A program made the translations under genes and the position numbers. From Cerrena zonata (lineage: Eukaryota; Basidiomycota; Agaricomycetes; Polyporales; Cerrenaceae): a stretch of 64,000 bases of DNA. The stretch covers positions 31,866 through 95,865 of the forward strand of contig JASBNA010000107.1 in assembly GCA_038087015.1 (NCBI GenBank), written 5' to 3'. Position 1 is the stretch's first letter, and the number at the start of each line of letters is the position of its first letter. This document shows, piece by piece, positions 13,817 through 26,000 of the stretch. A model generated the notes under the pieces. The model did no database searches, was not told where the DNA came from, and saw only the letters and a list, made by a program, of their open reading frames with translations.

Positions 13817-14483
13817 TATGGGCTATATAGTGTCCCAAAATTATTTTCCGCGGTAAGTACCAGAGTTGAGTGATTTCGCGGTAAGTTGAGTGTTCAGGGC
13901 ACTTTCCGCTCGCGAAGTGTCCAAAAATTTCCGCGCTCTGTTGGAGACAATCGTTGCGCGGGGCAATATTTCTGGTGACATTTCTGTCAAATGGGTTGAT
14001 GGAGGCTATCCGAACGTTGTATTAACCCAGTCTTTTCTAGTAAATTCTGATGTTACTGGCGGTCTTAGAAATATGAAGCAAAGGGTTTGCTTCCCTTACA
14101 AGACGTCATAATGATCCAGGGGTAACATTGTAATGATTATTATAACATTGGGAAGATACCAGTACTATATCACAAGAGGCATGACAATCCTGGGGATCCC
14201 TTATTATTCTTATACGAATTTGTAGTCTCTTACTAGCTCAACCCATTAGCCCTGAATGTCTTAGAAGCAATAAGAAATGAGATAGAGTCTCAAGAAGTCC
14301 AAATTAACATGTCGGACATGAGACATAGAGAGTTGAGTTACGGAACTCTGACCCACCGTGCAACCAGCCTCAAGTTAGTGTCGAGGTTCTGCGACTTAGC
14401 GCGGAATCACCGACCAACTTACCGCGCGCGAGCTCAATACATACCGCGGAAGGCCATAATTTTGGGACACTATATTACCCATA
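13817..14483. mobile_element. MITE-like DNA transposon, copy 1 (667 bp, 6-bp TSD)
   Basis: Both ends read TATGGG..ATATAGTGTCCC inward, with CCGCGGTA further in, giving an inverted repeat of roughly 43 bp with few mismatches. The element is flanked by the direct repeat ACGATA (13811-13816 and 14484-14489). The paralogous stretch near 48490 carries a single ACGATA and no element, which is an empty-site equivalent. Subterminal CGCGGTAAGT motifs recur on the left and as complements on the right. No transposase frame is present, so it is non-autonomous. I cannot assign the superfamily. Confidence 0.88.
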
Positions 14484-14829
14484 ACGATACTATCGGTGAG
14501 ATTGAATCCAATGCGTTTTTCTCCCTCTTCTGACACCGAACGTGTGTATCTACTGATTTGATTTTCACAGGATATCTGAAATTGTACGGTACTGGTGACA
14601 TGGAGAATAGCGATTCCACTGCAGCGATCGTTGGCCCTGATTCCCAAATTTTCATCTCATCCCTACCCAACGAGACGTCAGAATCTATCTAACATGATAC
14701 ATCGTCGTCGGCGACATAGACCGCCACGGAAACTACGAAAGCTAGATAGATACATCGCGAGCCCAAATGGTGCAAACAAATATATCAGGTACGTCCGATC
14801 CCCTCATTCGTCCGCTCAACTCTCTTTCG
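14484..14829. other. Host sequence between the two MITEs
   Basis: This stretch aligns with 48490-48830, the uninterrupted paralogous spacer upstream of NLR4. It therefore represents old spacer sequence split by the two element insertions. No gene seen. Confidence 0.65.
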
Positions 14830-15538
14830 TGTATGGGCTATATAGTGTCCCAAAATTATTTTCCGCGGTAAGTACCAGAATTGAGTGATTTCGCGGTAAA
14901 TTGAGTGTTCAGGGCACTTTCCGCACGCGGAGTGTCCAAAAATTTCCGCGCTCTGTTGAAGACAGTTGTTGCGCGCAGCAATATTTCTCTCGACATTTCC
15001 ACTGAACGGATTGGCCATTATCTAAACATTGCATCAACATACTAAGTAGTTAAGCTCTGAGTTCTCTTGCATTGGCAGCCCCACAAGTATGAGGTAAGGG
15101 TTCATACAAGTCGTCGTACTAGCGAGCAAGGGACAACATATATAATAACACTTATAATAGCAATACTAGCATCGTATCACTACTAACTAGAGATATTTTA
15201 TTATTCTTACTGGTACCCAAATTTCTAGTCTCATAGGTCATCCCATTAGCCCTGGGGCTCATGAACGATGGAACCAAGTCAGAAGAAGAAGCTTAGATAC
15301 CGATTTGGCTGAGATTGACATATCATGCATGAGATGCTCGGAGCCCTCAAATAGGTGTTTGATGAGAAATGTAAAACATGTTGTCGCAGAAACCTGACTC
15401 AGCGTACAATCAGCCTCAACTTCGCGTAGAGTTATCAAGTGGACCACAACTTTGCGCGGAATTCTCAGCTCACTTACCGCGCGCGAGCCAAAAACATACC
15501 GCGGAAGACAATAATTTTGGGACACTATATTACCCATA
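14830..15538. mobile_element. MITE-like DNA transposon, copy 2 (709 bp, 6-bp TSD)
   Basis: Same termini as copy 1 and the same orientation. It is flanked by the direct repeat TTCGTG (14824-14829 and 15539-15544). The first ~150 bases nearly match copy 1, while the interior is more diverged and holds no long open frame. The two different 6-bp duplications show independent insertions by the same transposition machinery. Confidence 0.87.
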
Positions 15539-15544
15539 TTCGTG

Positions 15545-17611
15545 TCCTCTATGGCCTTGTGCGTTCCTGCCTTCTCCGTTTCTCAAACGCCCTGTTTCCA
15601 AGTCCCGGTTGTGGAAAGATGGAAGAGAGTGAACGGCGACATGGAGCGACAATACCGTATACTCTTTCTACACCTGCGTTTAATATTCGAGAAGGCCTTC
15701 GTCGATATGGTGTTCGTACAAAGCGACATTATATCTACGAGAACGAGGATCGTGAGCAAGTAGACTCAATTGGTACGTACGGCTTCGTGTCTAGTTTCAT
15801 TACCTCCTGCTGAATTTCATTAACTCGCAGTTATCATATTGAAAACTTCCCGTCGTACGATCAAAATCTGACTCTCGTCCAACGTAGGCGGAGAGCAAAG
15901 ATCAGACTTCTCTCTTACAAGTGAGCTCGTCGACGGTCCGTTATAGATGGAGCCATACAAAAGCTCAAAGTAGTGCTTAAGTCACTGTCGTTAGCGTGCA
16001 CCTCAATCACATCTTGTAAGTTAATCGTATTATCTCTTCTTCGGATGCTGTAATGTGCTAACGAAACGTAGCTCTACGAGATACCCATGCTCTCTAAGAT
16101 AATATCGCTCTAGAGGTTGACTCGAGGTCTACGGTCTTGCATCGTGGAGGTGTGTGATCGATTTTAATGTTCATGTCCCCACGTACGTACTATTCCTAAA
16201 GATAGAATGGCTTCATGTATAATGGTTCGATATATTCTCGGACCTTCAACCATGTTTATATGACATTGTTTTCTTTGCATGTCCGGTTAGAGCCCCTCTG
16301 TACAATATTGTTACAAGCAGACCAATAAGAGTCGAGTCGAACGATGTTCCTTCACATAGTATTCTTGCTATCATCTTCATATACATATCCGCATGTCAAT
16401 TGTAACAAGTAATAAGTACCACGCCATTGCTGGCTGGCCAGCTTCTATTTCTTGCTGGAGTGACACTATGAAATGACACCTTACATGAGCAGGGGTCAGT
16501 TTAACCCCGTACGCAGAGTCTTTGGTGATCTCGATTCCATTTCGATTCAACAGGAAAATCTCACTTCAAAACGTCATATACACGTTTTATCTATCAAGCT
16601 GACAGCCTGTCCACTGGGTCTTCCCCCGGACGTTGTCCTTCCATATAAGGCAAACGCCTCTCGATTTACCCCATTGTAGATTTGTTATCGGACTGGGTCG
16701 GACCGGAGCTCCTCTCCGACTTCGAGTCCTGTATGCTTTTACTTCCGTTTCATTGTATACTACACACTGTCAATACTCGATAATCCACAGTACAGTGGTG
16801 CGCCATGATAGCAATGGCGCCCGGCATGGTAGCATTTGCATTCCTCCGAGATTATGACATCCTTCGCTGTCACTCAGGCCCTTCCTAATCCCCCCAGGCT
16901 TCCCACATCGCTATCGACATATGTTATCGCTTTCTATCTTCTCATGCCCAATATCCTTTATACTTATCAATCCTCCCAGAACCAATGCCTCGCTAGAACT
17001 ACCAACTACAACTACCTAAGCCATTACATGGTGTTGTCAAAGGTAGTGACGCAGGTCGAAGAGCTCTGTGTATGGATTTAAGTACTCCAAACCTCGACTC
17101 ATGACCTCCCCTTTGCATGCAGGCAACATCGTGTCTGCTCATTAGACCGTGGTTCTACTCCAAGCAGAAAGTTCCTCGGCTTGTATCCCGAAGGTATACA
17201 CATCGTTACCGCTCAGCTAGTGGGAATACACTTAATTTGTGAAGTACTCGTCAAGATCAATAGATTAATTATTTCGCATCTATGTGTCTGCTGCAGTGTT
17301 TGCAATCGTGCCGTCTTAAGCTTGCCCCATTATCATGGAACACTCCCCACGGGGAGATGTCAGTTTGAGCAGGTTCTCGCCAGCCGTGGAGCGCCTTCAT
17401 GACAGGGAATCCTCCCTTTTCACCAATACAGTGGCGACATGAGGCAAAGATGCAGTGCGTAGCTCTCACATCGAAACGTCCCCAGCACACGTTCTCCCCA
17501 TCCGGATTTCGTCTCTCCTGCCCACTACTCATAGTCTCTCCTCAACAGATATTGCTCCTGCTTTGAAAGTAACTAACAGAATTAGCATAGGGAACATCAT
17601 TGTCTACGCCA
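15545..17611 (+). other. Spacer and promoter region of NLR2
   Basis: No gene seen. About 16440-17611 is homologous to 49750-50925 upstream of NLR4, so it is the conserved 5' module of subfamily B. Reading frames are not conserved between the two copies. The motif CCATATAAGGCAAACGC near 16640 recurs in other spacers, with matches or variants near 26345, 27330, 44345 and 49973. Confidence 0.5.
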
Positions 17612-20600
17612 ATGGCCCGCACCGTCACTTTGAAAGGTATGCCCTGTATATGTACTCTTCGTGCCAAATAATCACCTATATTGTTATAGTCCATCGAGTG
17701 TCCGATGTACGACTGAAAAAGCGCTTCAAGCTTCTCGGACTCAAACCCAAGTTGTACGTCGAAATTAGGATCAAGAATGGCCACTCCAAACAATCCTTCA
17801 AAACCAAGAAGATACGTGGTACCGATGTTCAATGGGATGAGGAGTTTATGTTGTAGGTTATTGTTGGGCTCGATAGCGTTTGTGCGAAGCTGATATCCCT
17901 CAAGGCACTCAATCGAGGAAAGCCAGACAATGCGAATTTCGCTCAAATCTGTTACTTTCTTTGGCAAACACGCTGTTGGAGAGATAGAATGCAAAGCTTT
18001 GGACGTGCTGTCCCGAGGGACAGCCTCCCTTCAAAGTAGGTCTTGTAACCGGAATCAGATCTTCTCAACTCACCTTTTCTCATTATTATAGATTCCCTGA
18101 AGGTTTATCGTCCCGGAGATAAAGTGAAGATATGCCCCACTGGTACAATTACGGTCACTGCCAAATACAGCGACTCTGAACCCGGGCCTCAAGTGCCATC
18201 TTTGAACGAGAATAAAGCTCAGAATGCGCATGATGTCGACCTCCCTCTTCTGCCTAGCGAGGCACCACTAGAGCCTCCCGGAGAAACACAAGATTCACCC
18301 AGTGGTCCACTCGAACCGCTTGCGAATATCGCTGAAACGCCTGCGTTGACGGAAGAGCTGCCCATGCCGAAAGAAGAAGCGGAAACACGAGAACTTCCCG
18401 AGGAGAAGGCGCAGCGCTTGTTCGCGGGTGCTCAGGTCTCTGTAGCCAACGAACTCAGTCCTGATAGTTTATATGGGAAAGTAGGGAAAGTCCTCGACAA
18501 GTTGGAGTTGTTGCGCGGGATTGTCGGTAAAATCGAGGAACTAGCGAAGGTATGTTGTCTATCATTCCATCACGATTGTTGGTGAAATAAAAATCATCAT
18601 TTTATATAGTTACATCCTTGGAGCGATCTTGCGTGGCAGGTCTGCACGTCGATGTTTAAAGTATGTAATGTTGCCGGAACCGAATTACCTAGATCATAAC
18701 GATTCACTAGGTGGTTAAAAAGCAACAGTCCACGGACACCAAGATCATTGACCTCGTCACAAAAATCGAGGCCACTCTTGACTTTGTCGATGATGCCGAC
18801 AAGATCAAGTCGGATGCAATTCTCCTTCGGCCCATCATCGAAGAATTGTTAAAACAAGTAGCAGAATGTGCCACCTTTATATGTACCTACCTTCAATCTA
18901 GCTTTGCCAGTACGTCCTCTCCTGATCAATGATTGCATAGGGCTGACAGACAGACAGAAAGAATGGCTAAGGGACTGTTAACGGATCCGGCCGCAAAGAT
19001 CGCTGAGTTCGTTGATGTGTTCGTCAAACTTCAGGAGAGCTTGAAGACGAAGGTCCTATTGCATGTCGGGTTGGTCAGTTCCAAGATCCTTGGGGTTGTG
19101 GAAGAGCTACGTATGTTGTTCACCCCAATTATATTCAACACATCTGACGTCATTCGTGTCGTGTCGTGATACAGGCGACTACAGCATCATCGATGTACTC
19201 AAACCTGCCCCCATGAATGCCGCAAATCGGCCCTTGTGTCTCCATAGTACTCGCGAAGGCGTTCTGCAGACAATCATGGACTGGGTCGAGAATGTTAATG
19301 ACGATAAGAAGAGCATCCTGTGGCTGCACGGGCTTGCTGGATCGGGGAAGAGCACTATCGCGAACACTATCGCAGCACGTCTTCACAACTTGCATCGCCG
19401 GGGAGCATTTTTGTTCTTCGAAAGAAATAAAACCGATCGCAATGCAGTCATCCGAACAATGGCTGCACAACTTGCCATCGCAGACCCGACTTTACGGTCG
19501 CGGATATGTGCTGCTATCAACGAGGATCGAAGTGTTGTTGATAGCACCCTCGAAAAGCAATTTGCCGATCTCCTCTGTAGTCCCCTCACTACTGCGGCCC
19601 AATCTCTCCTTGGTCCCATTGTCATCGTACTTGATGCTTTGGACGAATATGGAGACGTCAATTCAAGAAAATCTCTCCTTACCCTCATTGCCGATGAGTT
19701 CACGCACCTTCCCAACAACTTTCGATTCCTCATCACGAGTCGACCCGAGTTGGATATCGATAATATGTTCTTAGGGAACCCGAAAATCACGTCAATCTCC
19801 CTGAATGAAACTGAAGATACAATTCCAGAAATTCATCTCTACTTGGCATCCGAACTATCCCACATACGAAAGGCGAAAGGCCTGTCAGGCGACTGGCCAG
19901 AAGAATCCGACCTAAACCGGGTGGCAAACATGTCAGAGGGACTCTTTATTTGGGCATCCACGTTATCAAAGTTTCTTTCGGGGACCAATGATCCGGCTCG
20001 GACATTGGAGAGCATCCTCTGGTCGAGAAACAAGGACCATGCAAAAGGCTTGGATCAACTATATGCCACAGTGCTGAACGCTAGGAACGACTGGCATTCT
20101 GGACTAGGTGAACAATTTCGAGCTGTGGCAAGGGTTGTTTTATTGTCCAAAACTCCACTCTCTGACATCGACATTGATCAACTCTTGGAACGTCCGGACG
20201 GCAAATCATGTCGCAGTATATTTGGAGACTTCCATTGCCTTTTCGATCACAGTCCCGGATGGCCCATTCGCCCTCTCCACGCATCGTTTGGCGATTATCT
20301 CACTGATGTCACCCGCAGCGGAGGCCAGCCTTGGTCGTTGGCTAAGTGTGACGTGGACCATGATCTTGTACTGCGTTGTTTCCATATCATGTCTACCCAA
20401 CTTCGTTTCAATATATGTAACTTCGAGACATCCGGTCGATTGAACAGAGACTATCCCGATCTCAAAGAACGCACTGACAAGCATATATCTCCGCAGTTGA
20501 GATATGCTTCGATGTACTGGTGGCATCACCTAAAGGGGATTCAGACTTGGCAGGAGGATGTAGGATCAGCATTGCGGACGTTCTCGAAGGAAAAGCTACT

Positions 20601-23082
20601 CTTCTGGCTGGAGGTAGTCAGTCTAGTCGGCGATGTACATGACACTCTGAGGGCATATGATATTGCTTACACATTTGCCGTAGTAAGTGTCTAACCACCA
20701 GCATGGATTTGCAGCCATACTAATGATTCATAGGATACAGATAGCGAGCTTGCAACCCTGTGGACCAATCTACAGATGTTCATAGATGAATACAGAAAAG
20801 CTATCTCCGGTAGCGCCCTCCATGTATACATATCAGCCCACTGTTCCCCATTCATGGAGATACACAACTGGAACCCCCAACCTGGTACCGTTGCTAAATT
20901 AACCCACAATCATGATATCTTCCCCAAAGCATTGTCACGCACAGATTCATGTCAGCATCACCTTGCTTGCAGCCCCGATAGGCTGCTCCTCCTATCTGAT
21001 TGCTCCTCTGGTTCACTTTGGGTTCAGTGGAAGCCACTCTGGGGCGATGGGACAGTTCAGTCGAGCATCCAATTAGAGAAGCCATATCCTGAGGATCCGC
21101 ATTGTAGACCGGATCGCATCACTGTGTCCTCCGATTGCAGAAGGGCTGCGGGATACTTTCGCGACAAGGGTGGCATCAGTATCTGGGATGTGGAGACCGG
21201 TCGAGTGGAAATCTACGATATGGAGTTGAAAGGATTTATGGATGTACTAGCATTTCATCCACGGAATAGTGATCAATTGGCGATTGCTTCATCAGACATG
21301 CTCTCTGTTTGGAGCATAACAGAGGGTATCATGGACTCAATCAAAATTGATGATGATGTTTATCAGATCGCCTGGTCCTCAGACGGGACTTACCTGGCTT
21401 CGCGCACAACTGGAAGCGACATCGTTGTCTGGAGTGTAAATAGGACAACTGCCACTATAACTTTGCAGAGAGTCTTTTCCGACCCCAGGAGTCATAACCT
21501 ATGCTTCAGCCCGAAGAACCCATCTCATATACTGCTCGCCAGCTCGAAAGGGCTCGTCTTGTATGACCTCAAGTCTAATGAACAGGTCTTTGGCCCATAC
21601 ACCACCAACGATCTCAGTCCAATAATCGATTTTCAAAAATGTACATTATCTCCAGATGACTCCCTGATTGCCACTTCGTCGGGGTATACAATCCAAATTT
21701 TCGAAACTGAATCGGGGCAACCATACCAAGATCTTATAGTGCTACCTGATTGGGGTCGCCAACTCACTTTCCTCCCATATGGAAAGCAGATTGCCGCACT
21801 TGTGGGTGATACCGTCTACACATGGGAGCTATCCCGTGGCTCCCAGGTCTCAGATCAGGAGCAATTTGATCGAGCAAATATACAAGGCCATTTTGGAGGC
21901 ATCACTTCGATTTCCTTCTCGCCAGACGGGACCAAGTTTCTATCATCTTCACGGGACGGTACTGTTCATGTCCGCAGCTCTACTGACTGTATGCTCCTGC
22001 GAGAATATTGGCCAATGGAGTACTCACAACGTATCACCGCTGCCGTGTTTAGTGCCGACAATAAGACCATTTATTTGGCCCTATATGATGGGACACTCCG
22101 AACATCATCGGGGAATGTACTCTACAGGCCAAAAGAGAGACGACGGATCGAAAATCTCTATGTGTATGTGTCTCGGAGAACTTTCGAAGAGCACATCATA
22201 CTTTCCTTCTCCTGGTTGAGGAAAGCTTTCGTGATACCCAGTAATGGGGACCCCGAGCAGGACCTACGCGAGATCTCTCTTGAAGGGGACTGGGATCGCT
22301 TTGTAGTTTCCAGCCATGGCCTCATTGCTTCCTTTTCATCCAATTCAAGCACTATCAAATTCGTAAATCTCGAAGGAGATCATTCACCTCATCCACTTCT
22401 CATCACGAAATACACACGCTCGGTTACCTTGCTCTTCTCTCAGAAGGGAGACGTGCTGGTGTCTCTCGGTAGAGATATAGTGAACAACCAGGATCAGACC
22501 TGCTCTAACTATGGCATCAATGTCTGGGACATCAAGTCTGCAACCTGTCTTCAAACGTTTTCTCTCCCTGAGGTTATTGATGGCGCTGAGCCCGAGGCTC
22601 TCAATGCCAACTTACTAGCTCTCACCAACATCAAGAGCATTATAATCTATGACATTGAGAAGGGTACACTTGTGCATACCTTCAACTCACAGGATGTCAT
22701 CTTCAAACTCAATATCCATGGCTCAAAGTTGGTATCATCATCTTGCAATCAAATCATCATGTGGGATCTCTCCGCCCTCCACACTGATGGGACAACTCCA
22801 CATCCAGATGCTGCCGGTACCCTGCCCTCCATACATTCCTCCTCCATCTCACCACAATGGAGTATAGGATATGACTTTATCCTTCAGCGACCAACTGGAT
22901 GGGTTTTAGGCTCTAAAGGAGAACGATTATTGTGGGTTCCCGAGAGGTTATGGGATCATCTGGATCCACCAGGCAGCACCCATGTTATCAACAGGTATCG
23001 ACGAATGAAGCTGCCAGATTTCATTCCTGACATGGACTGGCTGAAGAACTGCGAGGGAGTGGGGAGGTTGAGCATGAAGTAA
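17612..23082 (+). CDS. NLR2: C2-NACHT-WD40 STAND receptor (subfamily B)
   Basis: My model is join(17612..17636, 17690..17852, 17905..18035, 18092..18549, 18610..18660, 18711..18909, 18958..19110, 19175..20682, 20734..23082), 1678 aa in frame throughout. The C2-like domain is clearest in this copy, with WDEEF followed by ISLKSVTFFGKHAVGEIEC. A Pro/Glu-rich linker (about 120-215) is absent from subfamily A. The helical segment includes LHPWSDLAWQVCTSMFK. NACHT carries GLAGSGKS (about 446-453) and VIVLDALDEYG (about 543-553), and WD40 blades run from about 897 to the end. An extra intron (19111-19174) before the NACHT start marks the subfamily. The expected role is a cytosolic STAND immune or allorecognition switch, with unknown ligand and output. 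Confidence 0.9.
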
Positions 23083-26000
23083 TTTGATGTTGGTTTCGTT
23101 TACCATGATCGCACATGGAGAATTCGGATGGTTACGTCTCAGACTTGGATTGTGGTATGGCTTGTTGGAAAGAAGGGATATCTATTGTTCGTCAGATTGT
23201 ATCAAGATACTAGCTACAGTTTTGGAGGCGACAAGTTGTACATTCTTTGAGCCGGTCGTGTTGTGAATCGAGTCCATAGTGAATTGATAACTCATTGAAT
23301 GAACGGTGTTAGCTACGTGGTCGTTTTATTATGTAGATTTCAATTCCAAAGACCGTGAGCCGATATGTTTACGATATGGCGTTCAGATCGAATACTTTGA
23401 TTGAAGGGAAATTGGAACGTTGGTAGAGTCACAGAGTTGTCGACATGAGAATGAACGATGTGGAACGCGGTAAGAATATCGATTTTGCTGTTTCGTGGGC
23501 ACTGTATTTAGAGTATTGCGTATCTGCAACATGATCGCTGTCTTCTGAATTGGTTTCGGGAGCGGACAGCATGCGCTCACTGGAACTTGCTGCTTCGATG
23601 GCGAGTGTCTACACTCTGTTAGTCATGAATTCATCAAATTCAGGGTTGTCAGTAAAAGCGTATAGTTCGGAGTGTCCATTGAGAGTATACTCACGTGGAT
23701 CATATTGATCTCCCGCTAGAAAGCAAAGGAAGAAAGGTAGAGATTATGACCCACCCACGCTGAATCGACATCGTTTCAGCACGATGGTATGAACCGAGAC
23801 ACTCATCGGATATTCGGGGAATGAAGCACCCCTAGTAAGATACTCGATACCAAAGGGTGCACAATTCGATGCGCCTCAAGTTTCTTGTCTAGAAAATATG
23901 ATTCGATAAAGAGTTCCGCAAGTGGGGTATGGGAGGAAGAAAATGGATGAACGGTGAACATATTAAGAGTGTATTCCGACATTGGCTTTTGCAGATTCGT
24001 GTATCCTGAGATTGGTTTTCGCAGATTGGGGGGAGACTGACAGTTGCAGTCCAGATAGAGCTTATTATGGCAGTACATCATGATGTAGAAGCCGTTTCCA
24101 TCGAGAAGAATCACATTTATGACGATGACTGGGTTCGATAAGGAGACATACCTGCGAGAAGAGCCTGAAGACTCGGAGATGAACTCTCCCTCTCATGTAC
24201 TATGTCAATGTCACATCGTCTACGAGCTTTGGACACGGACCAAAATCGGTGGTAAGCTGAGATACTTTATAGGAGGTCGTTCGCACTGGCAGTATATTAG
24301 CGGTGTCGCTTAGTTGCAACTAGTGACACGTTAAATAAGTGCACATTGATTTGCGAGGGAAGCTAGAGCGAAGTGAAGTTTTCTGTTGGTGTCGATATGC
24401 AAGCAATACACCTAGAGAGCGTAATATTACTATCCGAGTCTTGGACGAGAATTCTGAACTGTCGAAGAAGTGGATCCCGGGCAATGCCGGACGGAGTTTG
24501 GATTACAGCAGACCGCTTTCCACCAATTGCACACCTATCGTTGCGTTCAAATTTTCTGTCATTGTCGTATACGTACCTTAAAAGATCTCAATCATCCACT
24601 AGCCCCTTATAATCATGCTAACAACGACTGTTCTCCCTGTATCTTGTACACACTTGCTAACACTCCGTTTCTTGCCCTCCGTTCAGTATCTGCTTTCTCT
24701 TCCCAGAATAACCCACTATAATATATCAGCACCTGCCCCTGCTTCCTCTATGCTTGAATGTATCACTTCCGCTGGCTGGAAACTATGGAATCGATGTACG
24801 TGCTCCGATCATTATCCCCTTAATGTCGTTACCTCTATCCTCGTCGTGTACCCTCCGGTGTATATACTCTAGACTCGGACACCGCTGAAACTCTCGGGAA
24901 TCCATTGTTGCCTATTCATATGCTATTATCCAGTGCCCTTGTCCAAACTCTACCTGGCCATCATCCAGAATCCCCCTTGCCTCGTCCTATCTTGTCTCGA
25001 TCAACAGCAACACAGGAACTACCGTAGACGTTCTGAGAGCAGGATGTCAGATCTGCGTCCGATTGTTCTATGAGGAGTCTATGGGGTACGTCACGGTACG
25101 TCCACTCTTCTCATTTCGTACACTCGCTAAACTCTACTGATATCATGTCGTATGGTATCATTCAGTCCTTTGGCTACCAGGGAGAAGTTGCCCAATCTGA
25201 ACGCCCCCTGCAACCATGCCATACACATGATGGACACCTCACACTCATACGTGTTGAGACTCGCTCTTCTTGGCCGTATGCCTGTTCTGCTTCAATGCCG
25301 AACACTGTTTTGACTACACCAAACCACCACATCGAGTAACCTTTTTTTACGCCGCCTATCGATCGCTCTCAACGGGCGAGCTGTTTCCTTTGCCGTTACC
25401 TCGACTTCGCTCCGGACTCTGGCCTCGGGACGAAAGAAAAACCTATCCTCTCGGGTCTCTGTACAGTGTTGAATATACGGAATAAATAGCAAAGTCAAGG
25501 GATATTCATGTCACCGAAGTCCGTTTCATCCTTGGTACGGACATTCAATCCTTCTATTCGCTATCTGCTAACCTTCACGTCGCGCATCAATGTTCAGATC
25601 TAGACCAATACACTTTTAGCCATGCAATGCGACTCGTTGCGTATACATTCCATCCCGAGCTATCTTTGCGAGTCAGTCGAGTACGTTCTCAATGTCGCAA
25701 CCCATCCCATCAGATAGACGATATTTGTTCTTATTTTCCATTCCTGTAATTACAACCAATACGGACGTCCACAGTGTTCTCTACCATCCTTCCATTCACG
25801 TCGAGTAGCGACCAGTTTACTCTTCGCTGTCAGCCTGCCGTTGAATAACATCGTGTCTCGGAGGACAAAACCGACCTCTTTGCGCTACTATGGGGCTGTC
25901 TGACCTTGCCCACGAGACATAGCCGGGAACACGATTTCGTGCCAGCTTTCTCGGCTATTCTATCGTCCTCCACGCTTCGATGCCCATGGTGAACTGGTTT

